The translations under genes were made by a program, and so were the position numbers. Under the pieces are notes generated by a model. It was not told the origin of the DNA. It ran no database searches and was given only the letters and a program-made list of their open reading frames with translations. A stretch of DNA of 7,158 nucleotides from Bacteroidota bacterium (lineage in GTDB: Bacteria > Bacteroidota > Bacteroidia > Flavobacteriales > Weeksellaceae): positions 1 to 7,158 of the forward strand of contig JAFDZJ010000132.1 in NCBI GenBank assembly GCA_018266965.1, written 5' to 3'. Shown here piece after piece: positions 1-7,138 of this stretch; position 1 is the first letter of the stretch; each line of letters starts with the position of its first letter.

Positions 1-2439
1 GGAATACCAACATCTCCATCGGTTGTTACGGCAAATACACAAAATATAAGCTCTCTTACTCCTAACACAAGCTACGATCTATATGTGAGAGCCAAATGTG
101 GTGGTACAAATGGCGACTCCGTTTGGAAAGGTCCAATAAATTTCAAAACTGCTTGTGCACCTACTACTAGTATGTACGAAGGATTTGAAGGTTATGCAAC
201 AGGAAATTTTGTTCCTTCTTGCTGGGTAAGATTAGCACCAGCTACCAGTCCAGGTGGACAAACTATTACCACAACAACACCTGCTTCTGGCACGAACAAT
301 ATCTATCAATATGCTGCAACTACTGCTAATCCAATTATAGTTGTTTTACCAGAATTCAGCAATGTAGCAGCGGGAACTAATTGGCTAAGATTCAAAGCAA
401 GAGCTACGACTAGTGGTGGTATTTTATCAGTTGGTTATGTAACCGATGTTACCAATTATGATAGCTTTGTTTCAATTCAAGATTTGAATATTAACAACAC
501 TGTATATACTGTCCCGGAAGCTACATACACGGTAGTTGTCCCAAACACAATACCAGCAAACGCAAGGTTAGCCATAAAAAATAAAAATGATGGCAAATCC
601 TACTATTGGGACGATGTATATTGGGAAGTAATCCCTACTTGTATTGTACCTACAGCATTTGGTGTATCCAACATAACCACTTCTGGTGCTACTTTATTTT
701 GGACAGACTCTGTTACTCCACCTGCAAATGGATACGACATCTATTATAGCACAACAAGTACCGCACCTACTGCTACCACTACTCCTACTCTTAATATTTC
801 TGGAACTTTCACAACATTGTCTGGGCTAACTGATAACACAGTTTACTATGTATGGATAAGAACAAAATGTTCTGCTACCGATAAAAGTTCTTGGGTAGCA
901 TTACCTAGTTTCAAAACAGATTGCCTTCCTGTAACAACCATGTACGAAGGATTTGAAACAACAGCGGTTGGTAACAATGTGCCAAATTGCTGGGTAAGAA
1001 TGGCTCCTGCCTCCTTACCTGGTTCACAATCTATTACAACCACTACTCCAGCATCTGGTGTAAACAATTTGTATCAATACACATCAACAACTTCCACTCC
1101 TGTAATAGTTGCTTTACCTGTTTTCTCTAATGTAAATGCAGGAACTAACTGGTTAAGATTCAAAGCGAGAGTTACAAGTGCAGGTGGTATATTGACAGTT
1201 GGATATGTAACAGATATTACCAATATGGGTTCTTTTACAGCAATCCAAGATCTGACTATTAACAACATAACATATACTGCACCAGATGCAGAATACAAAG
1301 TTGTAATCCCAACAACAGTACCTGCTGGAGCTAGATTGGCAATTGTAAATAAAAATGATGGAAAATCCTACTATTGGGACGATGTATATTGGGAAGTAAT
1401 CCCTACTTGTATGCCGGTAACTAATATTACAGCATCTAATATTACCACTACAAGTGCTACCATTTCTTGGACTGCATCTACTTCTGCTCCTGCTTTGGGT
1501 TATGATGTATATTATAGTACTTCATCAACAGCACCAGTAGCAACCACTACTCCAAATATGAATGTAGCTACTACAACAGCAAATATAAGCTCATTGTCTT
1601 CTAGCTCTACTTATTTTGTTTGGGTTAGAGCGAAATGTTCAGCTACCGATAGCAGCTCTTGGGCTGCGATGCCTAGCTTCAACACATTGTGTGATTTTGT
1701 TAATGTGCCATATACACAAAATTTTGAGGGTGCAGTAGTCCCTGCTTTGCCTAATTGTACAACAAACCAAAATGTTGGAGCTGGTAACAACTGGACAACT
1801 ACAAGCAATCCGGGATACGGGTTTACCACAAAAGTGTTGTACTATCAATATAACATATCAAATGCTGCAAACACTTGGTTCTACACACCGGGTATCAACT
1901 TACAAGCAGGTGTTACTTACAAAATTGCATTTGATTATGGTAACAATAGTACCTCAGCATCATTTACTCCTGAAAAATTAAAAGTTGCTTTTGGCACAAG
2001 TGCTGTTAATACCGCTATGACTACCCAGATTGTAGATTTACCGAACATCAACCAAGGTGCTCTTCAATCCTACAATGGTACTTTTACCGTACCAACAACT
2101 GGAGTATATTATTTTGGTTGGAATGCTTATTCCGATGCTAACAAATATTATATTTATGTGGATAATATTAGTATTACTAACAATACAGCTGGAACGACAG
2201 AAATTGCTACAAAAGATGCTATCAAGATATATCCTAACCCTTTCCATGAGGTATTGAATATTTCTGAAATTAAAAATGTGAAATCTGTAAATATAATAGA
2301 TGCTTCTGGAAGAGTTGTAAAAACTATCAACCAACCAAGTAGCCAACTACAATTAGGAGATCTTGCCTCCGGATTGTATATTGTAAATCTATTGCATAAA
2401 GATGGAACTACTACTTCTATAAAAGCAGTGAAAAAATAA
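1..2439 (+). CDS. Secreted modular adhesin-like protein with FN3 repeats and T9SS C-terminal sorting domain (5' end outside window)
   Basis: The reading frame is open from base 1, so this is the last 812 codons of a longer gene; the GTG at 85 lies inside an FN3 domain and is not a credible start. Modules in order: the end of an FN3 domain (nt 1-156, ISSLTPNTSYDLYVRAKC); a jelly-roll module starting MYEGFE with a conserved SCWVR (about 157-645); FN3 (646-921); a second jelly-roll copy (925-1413); FN3 (1414-1689); a divergent third jelly-roll beginning with YTQNFEG and resembling cleaved-adhesin/choice-of-anchor J domains (1690-2190); and a T9SS type A sorting domain (2218-2436). Cysteines recur at equivalent places in each module (PTC, KC, SCW/NCW). 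Known of the family: such proteins cross the outer membrane by T9SS, lose the C-terminal domain, and are released or held at the surface. Adhesion or glycan binding is inferred; no catalytic domain is visible, though one could lie upstream. The signal peptide must be upstream too. Confidence 0.9.
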   Translation, partial: GIPTSPSVVTANTQNISSLTPNTSYDLYVRAKCGGTNGDSVWKGPINFKTACAPTTSMYEGFEGYATGNFVPSCWVRLAPATSPGGQTITTTTPASGTNNIYQYAATTANPIIVVLPEFSNVAAGTNWLRFKARATTSGGILSVGYVTDVTNYDSFVSIQDLNINNTVYTVPEATYTVVVPNTIPANARLAIKNKNDGKSYYWDDVYWEVIPTCIVPTAFGVSNITTSGATLFWTDSVTPPANGYDIYYSTTSTAPTATTTPTLNISGTFTTLSGLTDNTVYYVWIRTKCSATDKSSWVALPSFKTDCLPVTTMYEGFETTAVGNNVPNCWVRMAPASLPGSQSITTTTPASGVNNLYQYTSTTSTPVIVALPVFSNVNAGTNWLRFKARVTSAGGILTVGYVTDITNMGSFTAIQDLTINNITYTAPDAEYKVVIPTTVPAGARLAIVNKNDGKSYYWDDVYWEVIPTCMPVTNITASNITTTSATISWTASTSAPALGYDVYYSTSSTAPVATTTPNMNVATTTANISSLSSSSTYFVWVRAKCSATDSSSWAAMPSFNTLCDFVNVPYTQNFEGAVVPALPNCTTNQNVGAGNNWTTTSNPGYGFTTKVLYYQYNISNAANTWFYTPGINLQAGVTYKIAFDYGNNSTSASFTPEKLKVAFGTSAVNTAMTTQIVDLPNINQGALQSYNGTFTVPTTGVYYFGWNAYSDANKYYIYVDNISITNNTAGTTEIATKDAIKIYPNPFHEVLNISEIKNVKSVNIIDASGRVVKTINQPSSQLQLGDLASGLYIVNLLHKDGTTTSIKAVKK
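148..915 (+). repeat. Tandem coding repeat, unit 1 (768 bp, jelly-roll + FN3)
   Basis: First copy of a 256-codon unit. The anchor MYEGFE begins at 172 here and at 940 in unit 2, exactly 768 bp apart, and the two units align from end to end without any gap. The proteins are well over half identical by eye. Positions 579-644 match 1347-1412 at 65 of 66 bases (mismatch at 594), much closer than the rest of the unit. The FN3 end at nt 1-156 resembles the FN3 ends of both units, so further copies probably lie upstream of the window. Confidence 0.9.
916..1683 (+). repeat. Tandem coding repeat, unit 2 (768 bp, jelly-roll + FN3)
   Basis: Second copy of the 256-codon unit, directly abutting unit 1. 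Shared landmarks are MYEGFE, CWVR, TNWLRFKAR, GYVTD, the DGKSYYWDDVYWEV block, GYD[IV]YYST and KCSATD. The next module starts in the same register at 1684 (TLC, matching TDC at 916), but after that it is a divergent jelly-roll domain, so the strict repeat ends here. Confidence 0.9.
2218..2436 (+). other. T9SS type A C-terminal sorting domain (part of the CDS ending at 2439)
   Basis: The last 73 residues show the usual three blocks of this signal: IKIYPNPF near the start, VNIIDASGRVVKT in the middle and LASGLYIVNL close to the end, finishing with a lysine-rich KAVKK tail. In this family the domain directs the folded protein through the outer-membrane translocon and is then removed by the sortase-like PorU. 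Its presence is the strongest single sign that the organism is a gliding or T9SS-bearing member of the Bacteroidota. Confidence 0.93.
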
Positions 2440-2470
2440 TCTCAATAATTTTAGATTATAATTAGTAGAA

Positions 2471-2494
2471 GCCACCCGAAAGGGTGGTTTTTTT
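2471..2494 (+). terminator. Intrinsic terminator of the adhesin gene
   Basis: The stem CCACCC (2472-2477) pairs with GGGTGG (2482-2487) across a GAAA tetraloop closed by C-G, a very stable hairpin. Seven T follow at 2488-2494, then an A and five more T. G-U and A-U pairs can extend the stem outward. The hairpin starts 32 nt after the adhesin stop codon. On the minus strand the same hairpin is not followed by a T-run, so it should act for the plus-strand gene only. Its T-tract overlaps the stop codon of the convergent methyltransferase gene (2493-2495). Confidence 0.9.
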
Positions 2495-3032
2495 ATTTTT
2501 TCAAACCACAAAAAAACTCCCAAATCACGATACCTCCACAAACCGAAACATTGAGAGAATGTTTTGTACCCAACTGTGGAATTTCTATAAAAAAATCACA
2601 AAAAGGAAGTACTTCATCCGAAACACCATCTACCTCATTTCCTAATATTACAACATATTTTAGAGAGTGATTAACATCAAAATTATTAATCTCTACTGAA
2701 TTATTTGTTTGCTCAATCGCAATAATTTGGTAGCCTTCTTTTTTCAATTCTTGGATAATACTGGTTGTATTTTCCACATATTGCCAATCAACACTTTCAG
2801 TCGCACCCAATGCAGCTTTATGTATTTCTCTGTGTGGAGGTTGAGGAGTGATACCACATAAAATTATTTTTTCAACCAAAAAAGCATCTGCAGTTCGAAA
2901 AATTGCACCTACATTGTGCATACTTCGGACATTATCCAACAGTATAATCAACGGTATCTTATCGGTTTTTTTAAAGGTTGAAATATCTATTCTTTCCAAT
3001 TCTTCTAGTTTCAACTTTTTTGTACCTTGCAT
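2493..3032 (-). CDS. SpoU/TrmH-family RNA 2'-O-methyltransferase
   Basis: A 179-residue protein with all three SpoU (SPOUT, knotted) motifs. Motif 1 is DNVRSMHNVGAIFRTADAF (residues 33-51), with N40 and the likely catalytic R46. Motif 2 is VVILGNEVDGVSDEVL (127-142), with E133. Motif 3 is IPQLGTKHSLNVSVCGGI (151-168), with S159 and N161. The family transfers a methyl group from S-adenosylmethionine to a ribose 2'-OH of tRNA or rRNA in the cytoplasm. The protein is only the catalytic domain plus a short basic N-terminus, with no L30e-like substrate-binding domain as in RlmB or TsnR. It could modify tRNA position 18 (TrmH-like), but the target cannot be told from sequence, so no symbol is given. 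The ATG is favoured because it begins the basic N-terminal segment and lies just downstream of a -7-like box; there is no Shine-Dalgarno sequence, as is usual in this phylum. It is convergent with the adhesin gene (53 nt between stop codons) and divergent from mutS. Confidence 0.93.
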   Translation of the reverse strand: MQGTKKLKLEELERIDISTFKKTDKIPLIILLDNVRSMHNVGAIFRTADAFLVEKIILCGITPQPPHREIHKAALGATESVDWQYVENTTSIIQELKKEGYQIIAIEQTNNSVEINNFDVNHSLKYVVILGNEVDGVSDEVLPFCDFFIEIPQLGTKHSLNVSVCGGIVIWEFFCGLKK

Positions 3033-3047
3033 TTTTTCGTATTTTTG
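3019..3047 (+). promoter_or_regulatory. Predicted Bacteroidota-type promoter for mutS
   Basis: TTTG at 3019-3022 (-33 element), a 17-nt spacer, then TATTTTTG at 3040-3047, a full match to the TAnnTTTG -7 consensus of the phylum's primary sigma factor. Transcription would start near 3053-3055, giving a leader of about 75 nt before the mutS ATG. The -33 element lies inside the first codons of the divergent methyltransferase gene. The region is AT-rich, so a chance match is possible. Confidence 0.5.
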
Positions 3048-3048
3048 G

Positions 3049-3056
3049 CAAAATTA
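3049..3056 (-). promoter_or_regulatory. Candidate -7 box for the methyltransferase gene
   Basis: Read on the minus strand, 3056 down to 3049 is TAATTTTG, a full match to TAnnTTTG. Transcription would start near 3042, leaving a leader of only about 10 nt before the ATG at 3032. I see no clear TTTG or TTG -33 element at the right distance (plus-strand 3074-3085), only a weak TTTA, so the call is tentative. It faces the mutS -7 box with one base between them. Confidence 0.3.
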
Positions 3057-3127
3057 AGTTTTTAAATATTTAGTTGTAGATAAATTATTTTTAGAAAATA
3101 AAGTTTTAATCCATATCCAAAAAAAGC

Positions 3128-5710
3128 ATGGCAAAAGAAAAGAAAGAAACTCCGCTGATGAAACAGTACAATGGTATAAAAACCAAATATCCAGATGCAC
3201 TGTTATTATTCCGAGTGGGTGATTTTTACGAAACTTTCGGCTCCGATGCTATTAGAGCTTCACAAATTTTGGGTATTACTCTTACCAAAAGAGGTATAGG
3301 AGAAGAACATACCGAGTTAGCAGGATTCCCGCATCATTCTTTGGATACTTACTTGCCAAAACTTGTACGAGCAGGATTGAGAGTTGCTATTTGCGATCAA
3401 TTAGAAGATCCAAAAATGGTAAAAGGTATAGTAAAAAGAGGAGTAACAGAGTTAGTTACCCCAGGAGTTACCTTCAATGATCAAGTGCTAAGTTCCAAAA
3501 CTAATAATTTTTTAATGTCAATACATCAATCCAAAGGGAAATATGGAATGGCATTGGTGGACATTTCCACAGGAGAGTTTTTGGTTTCGGAAGGAAATTT
3601 AGAAAAATTATTACACATTGTTCATTCATTTGACCCTAGGGAAATAATCTACCAACGAAGTACAACACTTCCAGAGCAATTGAAAAACAAAAATTTTTTC
3701 AAATTAGAAGATTGGGCTTACCAATATAATTATGCTTATGAAAAATTAACTCAACATTTCAAAACCAATTCATTAAAAGGTTTCGGGATCGAAAGTCTAG
3801 ATCTTGCCATAACCTCTGCTGGAGCAATATTTGCCTATTTGGTAGAAGATACTCATCATTCACTTTTGCAACATATTACCAAAATATCTATTATTCCTCA
3901 AGATGATTATTTGATGATGGATCAATTTACACTCCGGAATTTGGAAATTTTATTCCCTAGTAATCCACAAGGAAAATCATTATTAGACATCATCGACAAT
4001 ACCAAAACTCCTATGGGTGGAAGGCTTTTGAGAAGAAGGTTAGTGCTACCATTAAAATCAGTTTTAGACATCGATAGAAGACTACAGCTTATTAGTTTTT
4101 TTAATAAAAATGAAGAATTAAAGTTTGAGATTTCACAAGAATTTTCCACCATATCGGATTTGGATAGATTAATGGGCAAATTGGCGGCAGAAAAAATTAG
4201 TCCAAAGGAGATTGGATACCTTAGGCAAAGTCTCATCAATATAGAAAATATTAGACAGAAACTAAATAAATATCATGATTTAGCAGCTTGGATAGAACCA
4301 CTTGTCAATCTTTCCGAACTTACAAATTACCTTAACACCAATTTGAACGATGAATTACCTGTAAACCTCAACAAAGGGAAAGTTATAAAATCAGGGATTG
4401 ATGAAGAATTGGACAGATTAAGAAACCTACAAGGAAGTGGTAAAAATTTTCTTGAAGAGATGTGCCAAAGAGAAATAGAAAACACAGGAATCTCATCATT
4501 AAAAATAGATTTCAATAATGTATTTGGGTACTATATAGAAGTTAGAAACACGCATAAAGACAAAGTCCCAACCGAATGGATAAGAAAGCAAACGCTTGTA
4601 AATGCCGAAAGATATATAACAGAAGAACTGAAAGAATATGAACAACAAATCCTAGGTGCTGAAGAAAAAATTTCTGCGTTGGAAGGACTTCTTTATAGAA
4701 AAGTTTGTGAAGAAACATTGGTCTATATAGACCAAATACAGCACAATTCTAACATTATTGCACAATGGGATGTGGCATTAGGATTTTCTGAATTAGCTAT
4801 CAATGAAGGTTATATCCAACCGCTTCTTAATGATGGTTTCGCTATTGAATTGAAAGAAGCCAGACACCCAATCATAGAAAAAGCATTACCTCTGGGAGAA
4901 AAGTACATCCCAAATGACATATTTTTGGACAAAGACCATCAACAAATAATCATGGTAACAGGACCCAATATGGCGGGTAAATCTGCTATATTAAGACAAA
5001 CAGCTTTGGTATGTTTACTGGCACAGATTGGCTCTTTTGTACCTGCAAAAAGTGCAACTATCGGCATTTTGGACAAAATATTTACCAGAGTTGGTGCCAC
5101 AGACAATATTTCCGCTGGAGAATCTACCTTTATGGTCGAAATGAACGAAGCTGCAAACATCCTCAACAATATTTCGGACAGAAGCCTTATTTTGCTAGAC
5201 GAAATAGGCAGAGGAACTTCTACCTACGATGGAGTATCTATAGCTTGGGCAATTGCAGAATATCTTCATGAACAAACAGCACAACCCAAAACTCTTTTTG
5301 CCACACATTATCATGAGCTAAATGAAATGTCGGTCTCTTTTAATAGAATAAAGAATTTCCATGTTTCCATACAAGAAAACAAAGGAAATATACTGTTTTT
5401 AAGAAAACTAATTGCTGGTGGTAGCGAACATAGTTTTGGTATTCATGTAGCAAAATTAGCAGGAATGCCTAGCAAAGTTATTCATAAAGCAGAAGAGATA
5501 TTGAAAACTCTAGAAGAAAGCAGAACAAAAAAAGGCAAAGACAAAGTGAAAAGGATTACAGAGGAAAATCTACAACTATCATTTTTTCAATTAGACGATC
5601 CAGTTTTGGAAAATATTCGAGAGGAACTCACCAAGATAGACATCAATACCCTAACTCCAATAGAAGCACTAATGAAACTAAATGCCATCAAAAAAATGAT
5701 TGGAAAATAA
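3128..5710 (+). CDS. mutS: DNA mismatch repair protein MutS
   Basis: A complete 860-residue MutS, the sensor that binds base mismatches and small insertion/deletion loops and recruits MutL. The N-terminal mismatch-reading domain carries the Phe-x-Glu wedge in GDFYETFG (F33, E35). Connector and lever/clamp domains follow (about 125-590). The ABC-type ATPase domain has Walker A GPNMAGKS (612-619), the STFMVEM signature region (666-672), Walker B LILLDEIGRGTS (687-698, D691 and E692) and the THYHE switch (726-730). The Walker A has Ala where many homologues have Gly. A likely sliding-clamp-binding motif, QLSFF (816-820), lies in the C-terminal tail, followed by a short helical region (PIEALMKLNAIKKM) like the usual MutS dimerisation tail. 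The length is typical and there is no break. The ATG at 3128 starts the conserved N-terminus and has an A-rich leader without Shine-Dalgarno. MutL is not in the window. The gene appears to be transcribed alone from the divergent spacer. Confidence 0.98.
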   Translation: MAKEKKETPLMKQYNGIKTKYPDALLLFRVGDFYETFGSDAIRASQILGITLTKRGIGEEHTELAGFPHHSLDTYLPKLVRAGLRVAICDQLEDPKMVKGIVKRGVTELVTPGVTFNDQVLSSKTNNFLMSIHQSKGKYGMALVDISTGEFLVSEGNLEKLLHIVHSFDPREIIYQRSTTLPEQLKNKNFFKLEDWAYQYNYAYEKLTQHFKTNSLKGFGIESLDLAITSAGAIFAYLVEDTHHSLLQHITKISIIPQDDYLMMDQFTLRNLEILFPSNPQGKSLLDIIDNTKTPMGGRLLRRRLVLPLKSVLDIDRRLQLISFFNKNEELKFEISQEFSTISDLDRLMGKLAAEKISPKEIGYLRQSLINIENIRQKLNKYHDLAAWIEPLVNLSELTNYLNTNLNDELPVNLNKGKVIKSGIDEELDRLRNLQGSGKNFLEEMCQREIENTGISSLKIDFNNVFGYYIEVRNTHKDKVPTEWIRKQTLVNAERYITEELKEYEQQILGAEEKISALEGLLYRKVCEETLVYIDQIQHNSNIIAQWDVALGFSELAINEGYIQPLLNDGFAIELKEARHPIIEKALPLGEKYIPNDIFLDKDHQQIIMVTGPNMAGKSAILRQTALVCLLAQIGSFVPAKSATIGILDKIFTRVGATDNISAGESTFMVEMNEAANILNNISDRSLILLDEIGRGTSTYDGVSIAWAIAEYLHEQTAQPKTLFATHYHELNEMSVSFNRIKNFHVSIQENKGNILFLRKLIAGGSEHSFGIHVAKLAGMPSKVIHKAEEILKTLEESRTKKGKDKVKRITEENLQLSFFQLDDPVLENIREELTKIDINTLTPIEALMKLNAIKKMIGK

Positions 5711-5728
5711 TAATTGGTAATACTTGAA

Positions 5729-5865
5729 TTTAGAATAATTAATAAATTCATGAGCATTGTTATTTTTTATATAAAACTACTTGATTATTTCTGTAAATAT
5801 TGTAAATTAGCATTAGATTTAGATTAATTATTTTATTCTAACATTTTTAGATTAATTAATAAATT
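5729..5865 (+). repeat. Three direct copies of a TTTAGAnTAATTA motif in the mutS-efflux gene spacer
   Basis: TTTAGAATAATTAATAAATT at 5729-5748 recurs at 5846-5865 with one mismatch in 20 bases (position 7, A to T). A third, shorter copy, TTTAGATTAATTA (13 of 13 against the last copy), lies at 5818-5830. The last copy ends 11 nt before the putative ATG at 5877. The core TTAATTA is itself nearly palindromic. This could be a regulator's binding site or AT-rich low complexity; the sequence alone cannot decide. Confidence 0.45.
5781..5810 (+). promoter_or_regulatory. Candidate promoter for the TolC-family gene
   Basis: TTG at 5781-5783, a 19-nt spacer, then TAAATTAG at 5803-5810, one mismatch from TAnnTTTG. 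A start near 5817 would give a leader of about 60 nt that contains two of the three TTTAGA repeats. TAGATTTA at 5814-5821 is an equally good -7 box by mismatch count but has no -33 element at the right distance. Weak evidence in a very AT-rich spacer. Confidence 0.25.
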
Positions 5866-5876
5866 ACAGAAAATCA

Positions 5877-5941
5877 ATGCACATCAATAAAATCACAATT
5901 CTTGTTTTGCTTTTTTTGCAATAGGATTATCTGCCCAACAA
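5877..5941 (+). other. Signal peptide coding segment split by a one-base frameshift at a T7 tract
   Basis: From the ATG at 5877 the frame reads MHINKITILVLLFLQ and stops at TAG 5922-5924. The downstream frame reads AIGLSAQQRQYPNLW from 5918 onward without a break into the TolC body, but has no ATG, GTG or TTG between its upstream stop (5888-5890) and TTG 5966. The two join at the T-run 5911-5917. One extra T would give MHINKITILVLLFFAIGLSAQQ, a textbook signal peptide: basic N-region, hydrophobic core, and cleavage after LSA. Confidence 0.8.
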
Positions 5942-7138
5942 AGACAATATCCAAATCTTTGGACTTTGGAAAATTGTATAGAATATGCCAAGGAAAATAA
6001 TATTTCTATCCAACTCCAAAGACTCAACCAAAAAACTGCCGAGCAAAATCTTTTACAAGCAAAAGCCCAAAAATACCCCAACCTCAATGCCAGCATTTCC
6101 CAAGGTTTGGTAGGAGCAAGTTTTGGAAATCCAATGCAAGTCAATGGGCTGCCAAGTCAAAGTTTGGGCATTAATTCTTCCATGACGCTATATCATGGAA
6201 ATGTAATTAATAATACCATTACTTCTCAAAATCTTTCTTTAAAGATGAGCGAATTGCAAGTAGAACAAAACGAAAATTCTATTGCGGTAAGTATTGCTCA
6301 GGCATTTCTAAGCGTATTGATGCAGGAAGAAAACATCAAAGCATTGACATCTGTTTTGGAAACTACTAAAATCCAACTTACCCAAGGCAAACAACTTTAC
6401 ACTGCCGGAAGTTCGTCTATGCTGGATTATCTGCAAATCCAAAGTTTGGTTGCCCAAGACGAATATAATGTAACCCAAGCCGAAAATAATCTCCGGACAG
6501 ACCTTATCAATTTGAAACAAATTTTACAGCTCCCTACCGATTATGATTTTAAAATTTCCCATCCCGAATACATAGAAGTCAATCCATCGTGGATGGATTT
6601 GAAACAAGCACAATCGTTGGCACAAAATCAAAGAGCAGAAGTAAAATATGGACAAATAAACGAAGACAATGCAAAAGTGGGTTTGGAAATCGCCAAAGCA
6701 GGTCTAAAACCCAACCTCAGTTTGGTAGGAAGTTTTAGCAGTAGCTATGCTTATGGCTCCGGAACATATTTTTCCCAACTTCAAAACAATTTGTATTTGC
6801 CAATCGGTTTGAGTTTAGGAATCCCAATCCTCAATAACCGCACCACCAAAACAGCGGTAGAAAATGCAAAAATAGCCATAGACCAAGCCGAACTCAATTT
6901 GGAAAACACCAAAACCATCCTCAATCAAGAGATAGAATTGGCATTCGTGAATCTACAAAATGCTTTTTCGCAATATCAATCAGCCCAAAAACAATTGACC
7001 ATTAACCAAAAAACATTGGACATCGTGAATGGAGAAATGAAATTGGGGAATATCAATTATCTACAAGCCAAATATTCGGCGGTTTTGAATAAACAGATTT
7101 ATGATTTTTATGTAGGGAAAAAATTTGGTTTGAAATAA
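5877..7138 (+). CDS. TolC-family outer-membrane efflux protein, with a frameshift in the signal peptide
   Basis: Joining the two frames at the T7 tract gives about 420 residues, near the usual length for Bacteroidota TolC-like proteins. The family forms trimeric outer-membrane channels with long periplasmic coiled-coil barrels, exporting drugs, metals or proteins with an inner-membrane pump and an adaptor. Two outer-membrane efflux (OEP) repeats are visible. The first begins at WTLENCIEYAKENNI and includes AEQNLLQAKAQKYPNL and the helix QAENNLRTDLINLKQILQLP. The second begins at NAKVGLEIAKAGLKPNLSL and includes LGIPILNNRTTKTAVENAKIA followed by a long Gln/Asn-rich helix. The C-terminus NKQIYDFYVGKKFGLK fits the family end. 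The body is intact from 5918 to the stop at 7136-7138. As sequenced, a start in the body's own frame is available only at TTG 5966, which would make a protein without a signal peptide, unable to reach the outer membrane. It may be phase-variable, recoded, a recent pseudogene or a sequencing artefact. It follows mutS on the same strand after 166 nt; pump and adaptor genes, if any, lie beyond the window. Confidence 0.88.

Noticed and set aside
85..87. GTG at 85 as the start of the adhesin gene
   Set aside because: The frame is open to base 1 and the upstream codons encode the preceding strands of the same FN3 domain. No signal peptide follows the GTG.
846..1829. Minus-strand open frames at 846-1067, 1074-1298 and 1611-1829
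   Set aside because: They lie opposite the repeated modules, and those at 846 and 1611 look alike only because the coding repeats do. No start signals or recognisable domains.
5725..5750. Inverted repeat TGAATTTA / TAAATTCA (5725-5732, 5743-5750), followed by T6 at 5763-5768, as a terminator for mutS
   Set aside because: The stem has a single G-C pair, the loop is 10 nt and the T-run starts 12 nt after the stem, so it is not a credible intrinsic terminator. It also overlaps one copy of the direct repeat.
5792..5807. Direct repeat TGTAAAT (5792-5798 and 5801-5807) as a regulator site
   Set aside because: Only seven AT-rich bases, in a spacer where such repeats are expected by chance.
5966..5968. 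TTG 5966 as the true start of the TolC-family protein
   Set aside because: It falls inside the conserved WTLENC start of the mature domain and would leave out the signal peptide that is plainly encoded just upstream in a split frame.
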